Shown here piece by piece: positions 19,431 through 30,294 of a DNA stretch of 64,000 bases. The notes under the pieces were generated by a model. It saw nothing but the letters and a program-made list of their open reading frames with translations, was not told the DNA's origin and searched no databases. The position numbers and the translations under genes were made by a program. Location: NCBI RefSeq assembly GCF_900105495.1, contig NZ_FNTF01000002.1, positions 5,200,501 to 5,264,500 of the forward strand, in the 5' to 3' direction. Each line of letters opens with the position of its first letter. Positions within the stretch are counted from its first letter, which is position 1. This DNA comes from Pseudomonas frederiksbergensis (GTDB lineage: Bacteria > Pseudomonadota > Gammaproteobacteria > Pseudomonadales > Pseudomonadaceae).

Positions 19431-20330
19431 ATGTCCCTACCCACTCACGTTCGCCTGGTCGAAGTCGGCCCACGCGACGGTCTGCAAAACGAAGCCCAAC
19501 CCATCAGCGTCAAGGACAAGGTGCAACTGGTCGACGCGCTGACCGCCGCCGGGCTCGGCTATATAGAAGTCGGCAGTTTCGTGTCGCCCAAATGGGTGCC
19601 GCAAATGGCCGGTTCCGCCGACGTCTTCGCGCAGATCCAGCGCAAGCCTGGGGTGACGTATGGTGCACTCGCCCCCAACCTGCGCGGGTTTGAAGATGCC
19701 ATCGCAGCCGGGGTCAAGGAAGTCGCGGTCTTCGCTGCCGCGTCGGAATCGTTTTCCCAGCGCAACATCAATTGCTCGATCAGCGAAAGTCTGGAGCGTT
19801 TCGTGCCGATCATGGACGCCGCCAGGCAACACGGTGTCAGCGTGCGTGGTTACGTGTCCTGTGTGCTGGGCTGCCCTTACGAAGGTGACGTCGCGCCCGA
19901 GCAAGTCGCGCGGGTCGCTCGCGAGCTCTACGCGATGGGCTGCTATGAAGTGTCCCTTGGCGACACCATCGGCACCGGCACCGCTGGCGCGACCCGCAAG
20001 ATGTTCGACGTGGTGTCGGCCGATGTACCCCGTGAAAAACTCGCCGGGCACTTCCACGACACCTATGGCCAGGCCATGGCCAACATTTATGCCAGCCTGC
20101 TGGAAGGCATCTCGGTGTTCGACAGCTCCATCGCCGGCCTCGGCGGCTGCCCCTACGCCAAGGGCGCCAGCGGTAACGTCGCGACCGAAGATGTGGTTTA
20201 CCTGCTCAACGGCCTGGGTATCGAAACCGGTATCGACCTGGACGCGTTGATTCTGGCCGGTCAGCAGATTTGCACGGTGCTGGGGCGAGCGACCGGTTCG
20301 CGCGTGGCCAAGGCTCGTAGCGCACAGTGA
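19431..20330 (+). CDS. liuE: Hydroxymethylglutaryl-CoA lyase (LiuE/MvaB)
   Basis: 299 residues: VRLVEVGPRDGLQNE (residues ~6-20) is the HMG-CoA lyase signature, followed by YVSCVLGCPYEGDV, SLGDTIGTGTAG, the metal-binding HFHDTYGQAMANI and the catalytic-cysteine loop GGCPYAKGASGNVATED. It cleaves HMG-CoA to acetyl-CoA and acetoacetate, the last step of leucine degradation. The real start is the ATG at 19431. It is probably co-transcribed with liuR across the triple-hairpin repeat, rather than with liuABCD as in P. aeruginosa. Confidence 0.95.
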   Translation: MSLPTHVRLVEVGPRDGLQNEAQPISVKDKVQLVDALTAAGLGYIEVGSFVSPKWVPQMAGSADVFAQIQRKPGVTYGALAPNLRGFEDAIAAGVKEVAVFAAASESFSQRNINCSISESLERFVPIMDAARQHGVSVRGYVSCVLGCPYEGDVAPEQVARVARELYAMGCYEVSLGDTIGTGTAGATRKMFDVVSADVPREKLAGHFHDTYGQAMANIYASLLEGISVFDSSIAGLGGCPYAKGASGNVATEDVVYLLNGLGIETGIDLDALILAGQQICTVLGRATGSRVAKARSAQ

Positions 20331-20348
20331 GTGGGCGGATGTGTCCGG

Positions 20349-20390
20349 GTGTTACCGCTGCGTCTGAAACGTGGGGGGCAAGCGAGTAAC
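20349..20390 (+). promoter_or_regulatory. Candidate CbrB-type upstream activating site
   Basis: TGTTAC (20349-20354) and its inverted partner GTAACA (20385-20390), 30 bp apart and 83-124 bp before a sigma-54 promoter. The hexamers match reported CbrB half-sites as I recall; the spacing is longer than the usual one. Confidence 0.5.
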
Positions 20391-20472
20391 ACGGAAACAA
20401 ATCGTTGGGTTTTGCCAGAACGAAAAATCCTATAAATTCACAACTCATTGTTTTTAAAGGACTTTTAAAAGT

Positions 20473-20488
20473 TGGCACGGCTTCTGCT
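20473..20488 (+). promoter_or_regulatory. Sigma-54 (RpoN) -24/-12 promoter of crcY-like RNA
   Basis: TGGCACGGCTTCTGCT: invariant GG (20474-20475) and GC (20486-20487) at the right separation, one mismatch from TGGCACG-N4-TTGCW. Transcription would begin at about 20498-20500. Confidence 0.85.
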
Positions 20489-20498
20489 ATCTCTATGG

Positions 20499-20880
20499 CA
20501 TAACAAGAACAAAAAAAGCGGCAAACCTAATAAAAATAAGACGTAACGACTCTGACATAACAAAAACAACACGGCAGAGACGCAGCTAACAGATTTTTTT
20601 GGAGAGGATGTGCTTTTCAGGGTGCTTTTCGGAGTAACCCGCAACCGGGCAGAGAACAATAAAACTACCTTCAGGTAGCTCCCGAACTGGTTGGATCGCT
20701 TGGCGAAAAAGTAGATCAGCGCTCAAAAAAATACGTTTGCTCTTGATCCCGGATGGGGATCGACAAAAACAGCGGTAAAGGGTCACGGTTTCCAAAAACA
20801 ACAACAGACCGCCCCTCAATAATAAAAAAAGAGCACGTAACGACAAAATTAAAGGGGAGCTTCGGCTCCCCTTTGTGCTT
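20499..20880 (+). ncRNA. crcY: CrcY-type RNA, Hfq/Crc-sequestering regulator of catabolite repression
   Basis: About 380 nt without a convincing ORF, starting just after the sigma-54 promoter and ending at the hairpin AAAGGGGAGC-TTCG-GCTCCCCTTT (20851-20874). It carries at least five A-rich CA-motif stretches that look unpaired: AACAAGAACAAAAAAAG near 20502, AATAAAAATAAG near 20529, AACAAAAACAAC near 20559, AACAATAAAAC near 20654, and AAAAACAACAACAG near 20794. CrcZ/CrcY RNAs of Pseudomonas sequester Hfq/Crc through AAnAAnAA motifs and are induced by CbrAB with RpoN. As I recall, P. putida crcY lies next to mvaB (PP_3540), the same neighbour as here, which is why crcY rather than crcZ is chosen. 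The ends are estimates. Confidence 0.85.
20851..20876 (+). terminator. Terminator of crcY-like RNA
   Basis: Ten-bp stem with a TTCG tetraloop, followed by a weak T tract (TTTGTGCTTT). Confidence 0.8.
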
Positions 20881-20911
20881 TCTGGTGTTTGCCATTTCCG
20901 CTGCCCCCCCC

Positions 20912-21003
20912 CCTGTGGGAGCGAGCCTGCTCGCGATAGCGGTGGTTCAGTCGACATCTATATTGGATGTGCTGCCGTCATCGCGGGCAGGCTCGCTCCC
21001 ACA
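20912..21003. repeat. Inverted pair of REP elements
   Basis: TGTGGGAGCGAGCCTGCTCGCGATAG and, about 40 bp on, ATCGCGGGCAGGCTCGCTCCCACA; between the crcY-like RNA and the acyl-CoA synthetase gene. Confidence 0.9.
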
Positions 21004-21014
21004 AGGAATGGTGG

Positions 21015-22712
21015 TCAGGCGTGATTACCGCGCAATTCCTCAATACTGATTTCCCGCATCCGAAACTTCTGGATCTTCCCGGTCACCGTCATCGGAAACT
21101 CATCGACGAATTTAAAGTAACGCGGTGTCTTGAAGTGCGCGATGCGTTCCTTGCACCACGCTTGCAGCTCCTGCTCGGTAGCACTGTGGCCCGGATGGAA
21201 TTTGATCCAGGCGACAATCTCTTCGCCATACCGCGAGCACGGAATCCCGATCACTTGCACATCTGCCACCGCCGGGTGGGTAAAGAAGAATTCTTCCAGC
21301 TCCCGCGGGTAAATATTCTCACCGCCGCGGATGATCATGTCCTTGTTGCGTCCGGCAATGCATACGTAGCCTTCGTCATTCATGCTCGCCAGATCACCGG
21401 TGTGCATCCAGCCGGCCTGATCGATGGCCTCGGCGGTGCCTTGCGGATTGTTCCAGTAACCGAGCATCACGCTGTAGCCGCGGGTGCACAGCTCACCGAT
21501 AGTGCCGCGCGGCACCAGGTTGCCCGCTTCGTCGATGATCTTGCTTTCCAATTGCGGCTGGGTGCGGCCGACGGTGGTAACACGCAATTCCAGTTCGTCT
21601 GACGGACCAGTCTGCAATGACACCGGACTTGTTTCCGTCATGCCGTAGGCAATCTGCACTTCGCTCATGTGCATTTCGCTGATGACCCGGCGCATCACTT
21701 CGATCGGACAGGTCGCCCCGGCCATGATCCCGGTGCGCAGGCTCGACAGATCGAATTCAGCACGCTTGGGCTGATCGAGCATGGCGATGAACATGGTCGG
21801 TACGCCGTAAAGCGCGGTGGCCTTTTCTTCGGCGACGGTGGTCAGGGTCAGCAATGGATCGAACGCATCGTTGGGGTAAATCATGGTGCTGCCGTGGGTC
21901 ATGCAACCGAGGTTGCCCATGACCATGCCGAAGCAGTGATACAGCGGCACGGGGATGACCAGACGATCACTCGCGGTCAGGCCGAGGCTTTCGCCGACCA
22001 TGTAACCGTTATTGAGAATGTTGTAGTGACTGAGGGTCGCGCCCTTGGGGAAGCCGGTGGTGCCGGAGGTGTACTGGATGTTTACCGCCTGGTCGAAATG
22101 CAGGCTGTTTTGACGTTCGCTCAACTGCTGTGCCGACACGCTCCCCGCAAGATCGGTCAATTGCGACCACGGCAGGAAACCCGATGGCGGCTGAGCATCA
22201 AGGCTGATGACACCGCGCAGCTCCGGCAGGCGTTCGCTCTGCAATTTTCCGATGGATTGCTCAGCCAGCTCGGGAACGAGGCCCTGCAGCATCCCGTGAT
22301 AGTCGGAGGTCTTGAAGGCACCGGCGCAAACCAGCCATTGGCAACCGGATTGCTTCAATACGTACTCGAGTTCGGAGCTGCGGTAGGCCGGGTTGATGTT
22401 GACCAGAATCACGCCGATTTTCGCGCTGGCAAACTGGCTGATACACCATTGCGCGCAGTTCGGTGCCCAGATACCCAGACGATCACCGGCCTGCAAGCCC
22501 AGCGCCAACAGCGCTTTGGCATGCAGATCCACGGCTTCGGCCAGTTGCTGCCAGGTGTAGCGCAACTGTTGATGGCGCACGACCAGCGCCTCGCCGGTCG
22601 GGTATTGCGCGACGGTGTTATCGAACGCCTGGCCGATGGTCATCGCCAGCAAGGCTTTGTCCTGGGAACCACGGGTGTAACTACGCTGCGGGCTTGCACT
22701 GGGTTGATCCAT
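21015..22712 (-). CDS. AMP-dependent acyl-CoA synthetase
   Basis: 565 residues of the ANL superfamily. Visible are the P-loop-like [16 protein letters not shown] (about residues 216-231), the YGMTETSP motif, [32 protein letters not shown] and the catalytic lysine region [13 protein letters not shown] near the C-terminus. It activates a carboxylic acid to acyl-CoA through an acyl-adenylate. Its position inside the liu locus suggests a branched or medium-chain substrate (inference). It is on the opposite strand to liuE and liuA. Confidence 0.9.
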   Translation of the reverse strand: MDQPSASPQRSYTRGSQDKALLAMTIGQAFDNTVAQYPTGEALVVRHQQLRYTWQQLAEAVDLHAKALLALGLQAGDRLGIWAPNCAQWCISQFASAKIGVILVNINPAYRSSELEYVLKQSGCQWLVCAGAFKTSDYHGMLQGLVPELAEQSIGKLQSERLPELRGVISLDAQPPSGFLPWSQLTDLAGSVSAQQLSERQNSLHFDQAVNIQYTSGTTGFPKGATLSHYNILNNGYMVGESLGLTASDRLVIPVPLYHCFGMVMGNLGCMTHGSTMIYPNDAFDPLLTLTTVAEEKATALYGVPTMFIAMLDQPKRAEFDLSSLRTGIMAGATCPIEVMRRVISEMHMSEVQIAYGMTETSPVSLQTGPSDELELRVTTVGRTQPQLESKIIDEAGNLVPRGTIGELCTRGYSVMLGYWNNPQGTAEAIDQAGWMHTGDLASMNDEGYVCIAGRNKDMIIRGGENIYPRELEEFFFTHPAVADVQVIGIPCSRYGEEIVAWIKFHPGHSATEQELQAWCKERIAHFKTPRYFKFVDEFPMTVTGKIQKFRMREISIEELRGNHA

Positions 22713-22768
22713 GACGACCCCTATTGTCTTTATTAGTGGGTGTTACAGCGACCCCCAGAGGGAGCGAC

Positions 22769-22925
22769 CTGTGGCGAGGGGATTGAGCGAAACGTCGCAC
22801 CGCCCCGTTCGGCTGCGAAGCAGTCGCAAACCCGGTGAATACGGCTTCTCTGACACACCGTAATCACCGATTTGGGGCCGCTTCGCGACCCAACGGGGAT
22901 AAATCCCCTCGCCACAGGTGCTCCC
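22769..22925. repeat. Inverted repeat pair of the 'CTGTGGCGAGGGGAT' type
   Basis: CTGTGGCGAGGGGATT (left) and AATCCCCTCGCCACAG-like (right), with CGGCTGCGAAGCAG and CCGCTTCGCGACC hairpins between. It is a second, distinct REP family in the spacer between the synthetase gene and liuA. Confidence 0.8.
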
Positions 22926-22971
22926 ACAGAGGTTGTTCGCCTTCTATGAACTGGCTCTACTCTCGCTCAAG

Positions 22972-23030
22972 TTGACGTTAACGTAAAGGGTGATTGACAG
23001 CCATTCGTCACAGGCTTACGTTAACGTAAA
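22972..23030 (+). promoter_or_regulatory. liuABCD promoter with two LiuR-type palindromes
   Basis: TTGACGTTAACGTAA (22972-22986) and TTACGTTAACGTAAA (23016-23030), 44 bp start to start. TTGACA (22994-22999), 17 bp, TACGTT (23017-23022) makes a plausible promoter whose -10 is covered by the second palindrome. Confidence 0.8.
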
Positions 23031-23085
23031 GGTGAGAACCAAATCACGGCCCTCCCGACCCTACAAAAAAGCCAAAAGGTGACCC

Positions 23086-24249
23086 ATGAGCTACCCATCC
23101 CTGAACTTTGCCCTCGGTGAAACCATCGACATGCTGCGCGATCAGGTTCAGTCCTTCGTCGCCAAAGAAATCGCGCCGCGCGCCGCTCAGATAGACATCG
23201 ACAACCTGTTCCCTGCCGACCTGTGGCGTAAATTCGGCGACATGGGTCTGCTGGGTATCACTGTGCCGGAAGAATACGGCGGTGCGGGCCTGGGTTACCT
23301 GGCGCACGTCGTCGCTATGGAAGAAATCAGCCGCGGTTCGGCCTCGGTCGCCCTGTCCTACGGCGCGCACTCCAACCTCTGCGTCAACCAGATCAACCGC
23401 AACGGCAATCACGAACAGAAAAGCAAATACCTGCCGAAGCTGATCAGCGGCGAACACATCGGCGCCCTGGCCATGAGCGAACCGAATGCCGGTTCCGACG
23501 TGGTATCGATGAAACTACGCGCCGATAAACGCGGCGACCACTACGTCCTCAATGGCAGCAAGACCTGGATCACCAACGGCCCGGACGCCAACACCTATGT
23601 GATCTACGCCAAGACCGACCTGGAAAAAGGCCCGCATGGCATCACCGCGTTCATCGTAGAACGTGATTCCAAAGGCTTCAGCCGCAGCAACAAATTCGAC
23701 AAGCTCGGCATGCGCGGTTCCAACACCTGCGAGCTGTTCTTCGACGACGTCGAAGTGCCGGAAGAAAACATCCTCGGCGTGCTCAATGGCGGCGTGAAGG
23801 TGCTGATGAGCGGTCTCGATTACGAACGCGTTGTGCTGTCCGGCGGCCCGACCGGGATCATGCAGGCCTGCATGGACTTGATCGTGCCGTACATCCACGA
23901 CCGCAAGCAGTTCGGCCAAAGCATCGGCGAATTCCAGCTGATCCAGGGCAAGGTCGCCGACATGTACACCCAACTCAACGCCAGCCGCGCCTACCTCTAT
24001 GCAGTAGCGCAAGCGTGCGAACGCGGCGAAACCGCCCGCAAGGACGCCGCCGGAGTCATCCTCTACAGCGCCGAATGCGCAACCCGAATGGCCCTCGACG
24101 CGATCCAGATTCTCGGTGGCAATGGCTACATCAACGAATTCCCGGCCGGTCGTCTGCTGCGTGACGCCAAGCTGTACGAAATCGGTGCCGGCACCAGTGA
24201 GATCCGTCGCATGCTGATCGGTCGCGAACTGTTCAACGAAACCCGCTAA
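23086..24249 (+). CDS. liuA: Isovaleryl-CoA dehydrogenase
   Basis: 387 residues of the acyl-CoA dehydrogenase fold: [16 protein letters not shown] and [17 protein letters not shown]/substrate segments, [14 protein letters not shown], and [15 protein letters not shown], where the Glu matches the catalytic base position of isovaleryl-CoA dehydrogenase. It ends with [21 protein letters not shown]. It oxidises isovaleryl-CoA to 3-methylcrotonyl-CoA. It is the first gene of the liuABCD operon, 22 bp before the next start's codon region. The A-rich CTACAAAAAAGCC just before its AGGTG ribosome site could be an Hfq/Crc target. Confidence 0.95.
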   Translation: MSYPSLNFALGETIDMLRDQVQSFVAKEIAPRAAQIDIDNLFPADLWRKFGDMGLLGITVPEEYGGAGLGYLAHVVAMEEISRGSASVALSYGAHSNLCVNQINRNGNHEQKSKYLPKLISGEHIGALAMSEPNAGSDVVSMKLRADKRGDHYVLNGSKTWITNGPDANTYVIYAKTDLEKGPHGITAFIVERDSKGFSRSNKFDKLGMRGSNTCELFFDDVEVPEENILGVLNGGVKVLMSGLDYERVVLSGGPTGIMQACMDLIVPYIHDRKQFGQSIGEFQLIQGKVADMYTQLNASRAYLYAVAQACERGETARKDAAGVILYSAECATRMALDAIQILGGNGYINEFPAGRLLRDAKLYEIGAGTSEIRRMLIGRELFNETR

Positions 24250-24261
24250 ACGGAGCTGTCC

Positions 24262-25869
24262 ATGGCTATCCTGCATACCCAGCTCAACCCCCGTTCGGCG
24301 GAGTTCGCGGCCAACAGCGCGGCGATGCTCAAACAGGTCGACGACCTGCACACCCTGCTCGCCAAAGTGCAGCAAGGTGGCGGCCCGAAGGCGCAAGAGC
24401 GCCACACCTCGCGGGGCAAACTACTGCCTCGTGAACGGATCAATCGCCTGCTCGATCCGGGTTCGCCGTTTCTCGAGATCAGCCAATTGGCGGCTTACGA
24501 GGTGTATGGCGAAGACGTTCCGGCCGCAGGCGTGATTGCCGGGATCGGGCGTGTGGAAGGCGTCGAATGCATGATCGTCGCCAACGACGCCACCGTAAAA
24601 GGTGGCTCGTATTACCCGCTGACCGTGAAAAAACACCTGCGCGCCCAAACCATCGCCCAGCAGAACCGCTTGCCGTGCATTTATCTGGTGGACTCTGGCG
24701 GCGCCAACCTGCCGCGTCAGGATGAAGTGTTCCCGGACCGTGAGCACTTCGGACGGATCTTCTTCAACCAGGCCAACATGAGCGCCATGGGCATCCCGCA
24801 AATCGCGGTGGTCATGGGCTCCTGCACCGCCGGTGGCGCGTACGTGCCGGCCATGGCCGACGAAGCGATCATGGTGCGCGAGCAAGCGACGATTTTCCTC
24901 GCTGGCCCGCCGCTGGTGAAAGCCGCGACCGGTGAAGTGGTCAGCGCCGAAGACCTCGGCGGGGCCGATGTGCACTGCAAGATTTCCGGGGTGGCCGACC
25001 ATTATGCCGAGAGCGACGAACACGCCTTGGCCATTGCGCGGCGCAGCATCGCCAACCTCAACTGGCGAAAACTCGGTGAACTGCAACAGCGCACACCCAT
25101 CGCCCCGCTCTATAACAGCGACGAGTTGTACGGCGTGGTGTCGGCGGATGCCAAGCAGCCGTTCGACGTGCGTGAAGTGATTGCGCGATTGGTGGACGGT
25201 TCGGTGTTCGACGAATTCAAAGCGTTGTTCGGGACGACCCTGGTGTGCGGCTTTGCCCACTTGCACGGTTACCCGATCGCGATCCTCGCCAACAACGGCA
25301 TTCTGTTCGCCGAAGCCGCGCAGAAAGGCGCGCACTTCATCGAGCTGGCCTGTCAGCGTGGCATTCCGTTGCTGTTCCTGCAAAACATCACCGGTTTCAT
25401 GGTCGGCCAAAAGTACGAGGCCGGCGGCATCGCCAAGCACGGCGCGAAACTGGTGACCGCGGTGGCGTGCGCCAAGGTGCCGAAATTTACCGTGATCATC
25501 GGCGGCAGTTTCGGCGCCGGTAACTACGGCATGTGTGGGCGAGCTTACGATCCACGTTTCTTGTGGATGTGGCCGAACGCACGCATCGGCGTGATGGGCG
25601 CCGAGCAGGCGGCGGGTGTTTTGGTGCAGGTCAAACGCGAGCAGGCCGAACGCAGTGGTCACGGTTTCAGCGCCGAGCAGGAAGCCGAGATCAAGCAACC
25701 GATCCTCGATCAATACGAAGAGCAGGGTCATCCCTACTACTCAAGCGCCCGGTTGTGGGACGACGGCGTCATCGACCCGGCGCAAACCCGGGATGTATTG
25801 GCCCTGGCCTTGTCGGCGTCGCTGAATGCGCCAATCGAACCGAGCCGCTTCGGCGTGTTCCGGATGTGA
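24262..25869 (+). CDS. liuB: Methylcrotonyl-CoA carboxylase, carboxyltransferase (beta) subunit
   Basis: 535 residues with the two crotonase-like halves of an acyl-CoA carboxyltransferase: N-terminal [40 protein letters not shown] and [15 protein letters not shown]-terminal [20 protein letters not shown] and [20 protein letters not shown]. It transfers CO2 from biotin to 3-methylcrotonyl-CoA. It partners with LiuD four genes' worth downstream. Standard length; tight spacing to liuA and liuC indicates one transcript. Confidence 0.95.
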   Translation: MAILHTQLNPRSAEFAANSAAMLKQVDDLHTLLAKVQQGGGPKAQERHTSRGKLLPRERINRLLDPGSPFLEISQLAAYEVYGEDVPAAGVIAGIGRVEGVECMIVANDATVKGGSYYPLTVKKHLRAQTIAQQNRLPCIYLVDSGGANLPRQDEVFPDREHFGRIFFNQANMSAMGIPQIAVVMGSCTAGGAYVPAMADEAIMVREQATIFLAGPPLVKAATGEVVSAEDLGGADVHCKISGVADHYAESDEHALAIARRSIANLNWRKLGELQQRTPIAPLYNSDELYGVVSADAKQPFDVREVIARLVDGSVFDEFKALFGTTLVCGFAHLHGYPIAILANNGILFAEAAQKGAHFIELACQRGIPLLFLQNITGFMVGQKYEAGGIAKHGAKLVTAVACAKVPKFTVIIGGSFGAGNYGMCGRAYDPRFLWMWPNARIGVMGAEQAAGVLVQVKREQAERSGHGFSAEQEAEIKQPILDQYEEQGHPYYSSARLWDDGVIDPAQTRDVLALALSASLNAPIEPSRFGVFRM

Positions 25870-25882
25870 TCGGGAGAAAATC

Positions 25883-26697
25883 ATGAGCGACTTCAATACC
25901 CTCGAACTGCTGACCGACCCGCGTGGTTTTGCGACCCTGTGGCTCAGCCGTGAAGAAAAGAACAACGCCTTCAACGCCGAAATGATCCGCGAACTGATCC
26001 TCGCCCTGGACAAAGTGTCGAGCGACGCCAGCCTGCGTTTTCTGCTGGTGCGTGGACGCGGCAAGCATTTCAGCGCTGGTGCAGATCTGGCCTGGATGCA
26101 GCAATCGGCCGAACTCGATTACCACACCAACCTCGACGACGCCCGGGAACTGGCGGAGTTGATGTACAACCTCGCCAAGCTGAAAATCCCGACGCTGGCG
26201 GTGGTGCAAGGCGCTGCATTCGGTGGTGCGCTGGGCCTGATCAGTTGCTGCGACATGGCCATCGGCGCCGATGACGCGCAGTTCTGCCTGTCGGAAGTGC
26301 GCATCGGCCTGGCCCCGGCGGTGATCAGCCCGTTCGTGGTGCAAGCCATCGGCGAACGCGCGGCACGTCGCTACGCGCTGACTGCCGAGCGTTTCGGCGG
26401 ACAACGCGCGCGGGAAATCGGCTTGTTGTCGGAGAGTTATCCGATCGCTGAGCTGGAACAGAAAGTCGAACAGTGGATCGACAACCTGCTGCTCAACAGT
26501 CCGGCCGCCATGCGCGCCAGCAAGGACTTGCTGCGCGAAGTCGGCCACGGCGCGCTGACCCCGGCACTACGCCGCTACACCGAAAACGCCATCGCCCGCA
26601 TCCGCGTCAGCCCCGAAGGTCAGGAAGGCCTGCGGGCCTTTCTGCAAAAACGTCCGCCGAGCTGGCAAGCCGAAACCACCACCAAGGAGCCGCGTTG

Positions 26698-26698
<1 letters not shown>
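25883..26698 (+). CDS. liuC: Methylglutaconyl-CoA hydratase
   Basis: 271-residue crotonase-family protein: oxyanion-hole segments GKHFSAGADLAWMQ (about 55-68) and VVQGAAFGGALGLISCCDMAI, then FCLSEVRIGLAPAVISPFV with the catalytic-region Glu. It hydrates 3-methylglutaconyl-CoA to HMG-CoA in leucine degradation. The start at 25883 follows GGGAG. The stop overlaps the liuD ATG (TGATG), so the two are coupled. Confidence 0.93.
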
Positions 26699-28653
<1,955 letters not shown>

Positions 28654-28658
28654 AATGA

Positions 28659-28690
28659 AGATCGGTCCTACGCCTTGCGAGGACCGATCT
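28659..28690. terminator. Hairpin between liuD and the convergent S24-type repressor gene
   Basis: Perfect 11-bp stem AGATCGGTCCT / AGGACCGATCT with a 10-nt loop, right after the liuD stop; it has no strong T tract. Confidence 0.75.
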
Positions 28691-28692
28691 GA

Positions 28693-29340
28693 TTAGAACC
28701 TGGCGGTCGCCTGAACCACCACGCCGATAATTCGGCACTCCTCGGTGTAAAGGGCTTTCGGATACGTCGGATTGAGCGGGACCAGGTAACGCTGCCCGCC
28801 CTCTTCTATCAGTTTGCGGAAAACCGCCTCGGTGCTGTCCGGCCAGTGGGCAATCACCAACTTTCCGGGTTCCGGCACGATGGCCGGGTCCACCAGGATC
28901 ATCATGCCCTCGGCAACGCTGATGCCAGTGGGTGCGGTCATCGCATCGCCGACCACCACCAGCCAGAATGCCGGACCCTGGGCGTGGTAATCGGTCAGTT
29001 CGAAACGTGGCTTGCCATACACCGGCAGTTCACCGTCGCGGACCTCGACAGGCGCCCGCCAGTCACTGACCGGGTAGCGGAAATAGGGGTTGTACTTTTG
29101 TGTCAGCGAAATCTCGTTGTCCTGTGGGACTAAAGGCTCCCGGATCACAATCGCCACTTCCAGAAAATCCATCCCGAGCGCCCGCAAGACACGGTTCATG
29201 TCTTCGATGCTCGGCTGACGGCGTTTATTCAGCCAGTGACCCACGCCGCCCTGGGACATCCCGAGGCGATCTGCGAGTACTTCTTGAGTGACTTTGAGTT
29301 CACTCATCTTGGCCTTGACCAATTCAATCCATTTATCCAT
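28693..29340 (-). CDS. XRE/S24-family repressor (PrtR-like) lacking the catalytic serine
   Basis: 215 residues: N-terminal XRE helix-turn-helix (TQEVLADRLGMSQGGVGHWLNKRR, residues 18-41) and a C-terminal LexA/S24-like domain. The catalytic serine position reads VVVGDAMTAP (Ala133), whereas the lysine partner region VFRKLIEE (Lys176) is kept, so autocleavage is unlikely by the normal route. No Ala-Gly or Cys-Gly cleavage site is evident near residue 100. Similar proteins in Pseudomonas act as pyocin/stress repressors; no prophage is nearby, so the target is unknown. The start at 29340 is chosen over a frame extending to 29382. Confidence 0.8.
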   Translation of the reverse strand: MDKWIELVKAKMSELKVTQEVLADRLGMSQGGVGHWLNKRRQPSIEDMNRVLRALGMDFLEVAIVIREPLVPQDNEISLTQKYNPYFRYPVSDWRAPVEVRDGELPVYGKPRFELTDYHAQGPAFWLVVVGDAMTAPTGISVAEGMMILVDPAIVPEPGKLVIAHWPDSTEAVFRKLIEEGGQRYLVPLNPTYPKALYTEECRIIGVVVQATARF

Positions 29341-29469
29341 GTGCGGCACGATACGTGGGCACCTCCGGCCATCAAAACACAAATTGTAGTATTTAATCTC
29401 TCGTCATAAATACAGTTCGTACTAGGATTGGTTCACGGATCTGAATCTATCACGGAGTTTGCCATCGCC

Positions 29470-29811
29470 ATGTCCATCCCCTGCAACGACCTGCCCGACA
29501 TGCAAATCGACACTTCCCTCACCTCGCCAAAAGGCTCTGCTGCCGCGCAACGAGCGCTGGATTATTACTTGAAACCAGCTGTTTCAGAGGAAGTGGTCGA
29601 AGAACGTTTCTTTGACGTAAACCGCAACATCAGCAGCGAAGAAGCGCTGGTCCATGCCACGGATTTGCTGCGTTGTGCCGCCGCCATCGCGTACGAGTCA
29701 GCCAGCAATCTGCAAGGCGCACATCGGGACCTGGCGTTTTCGGCGGTGCACATGATCGACATGGCCAGGGCGATGGTGGATCGATCCCTGGAGGGCGATC
29801 AGAATGGATAA
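29470..29811 (+). CDS. DUF6124/DUF3077-like small protein
   Basis: About 113 residues with the pattern of the Pseudomonas-specific DUF6124 family: AAAQRALDYYLKP near residue 24-36 and a helical HATDLLRCAAAIAYESASNL...LAFSAVHMIDMARAMVDRSL. This is an all-helical, soluble, unknown function. The start is uncertain: an upstream GTG at 29428 and a GGAG about 13 bases before 29470 leave room for a slightly longer product. It is transcribed toward the prrF-like RNA and divergent from the S24-type repressor. Confidence 0.65.
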   Translation: MSIPCNDLPDMQIDTSLTSPKGSAAAQRALDYYLKPAVSEEVVEERFFDVNRNISSEEALVHATDLLRCAAAIAYESASNLQGAHRDLAFSAVHMIDMARAMVDRSLEGDQNG

Positions 29812-29871
29812 GACGCGGGTGCTGAGAAGGAGGACGGGAAAAGAACTTTCCTATCGCGCAGATAAAAACAT

Positions 29872-29903
29872 TTGACTTGCAAACGAGAATGATTATTATT
29901 GCA
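29872..29903 (+). promoter_or_regulatory. Promoter and Fur box of prrF-like sRNA
   Basis: TTGACT (29872-29877), 16 bp, TATTAT (29894-29899). GAGAATGATTATTATTGCA (29885-29903) resembles the 19-bp Fur consensus GATAATGATAATCATTATC and covers the -10. Confidence 0.85.
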
Positions 29904-29906
29904 TGC

Positions 29907-30020
29907 AGCTGGTCGCGAGATCGGTCGATTGTCCAAGTGACCTTAGGTCGGTCTCCTGGACTATCTCCTCATCAGGCTAATCACGGTTTTTGACCCGGCT
30001 TTTTGCCGGGTCTTTTTTTT
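29907..30020 (+). ncRNA. prrF: PrrF-type iron-responsive small RNA
   Basis: About 114 nt beginning CAGCTGGTCGCGAGATCGG, containing the conserved core CTCCTCATCAGGCTAATCAC (about 29965-29984) and the tail GGTTTTTGACCCGGC-TTTTTT-GCCGGGTC followed by eight T (terminator 29992-30020). This matches PrrF RNAs of Pseudomonas as I know them: Fur-repressed, made in low iron, and pairing with mRNAs of iron-containing proteins (sodB, acnA and others) to spare iron. Only one copy is seen here; P. aeruginosa has two in tandem. The 5' end is inferred from the promoter. The following 270 bp up to the carboxypeptidase gene show no gene. Confidence 0.9.
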
Positions 30021-30294
30021 GCCAGTTATTCTGGCTTTACCTTCAGGCTAATGAAGTCTTTAAGTGCAGCAAATTCGAATGGCGCGGATGATATCAAAAG
30101 AATGTCCCATGGCAACAGAAGCCCGGCATCATTGGCCCAAACTAATCAAAAATAGCGCTTGAGAATCAATCGCACAGTCTCTAAGCTTCGTCGGCGTCAT
30201 GGAGGACGCCCCCCGCTCAACCCAGAATTCCCCCCGGTTTTTCCCTTCCCAACGTGTAAAGTAACAGCCATAAAATCATATTCAGGAATCGACT

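Noticed and set aside
24421..25731. 436-codon open frame antisense to liuB
   Set aside because: Composition typical of GC-rich antisense frames; the sense strand has full carboxyltransferase motifs.
28659..28690. Operator for the S24-type repressor
   Set aside because: The dyad lies at the 3' end of both genes, not near a start; a terminator role fits better.
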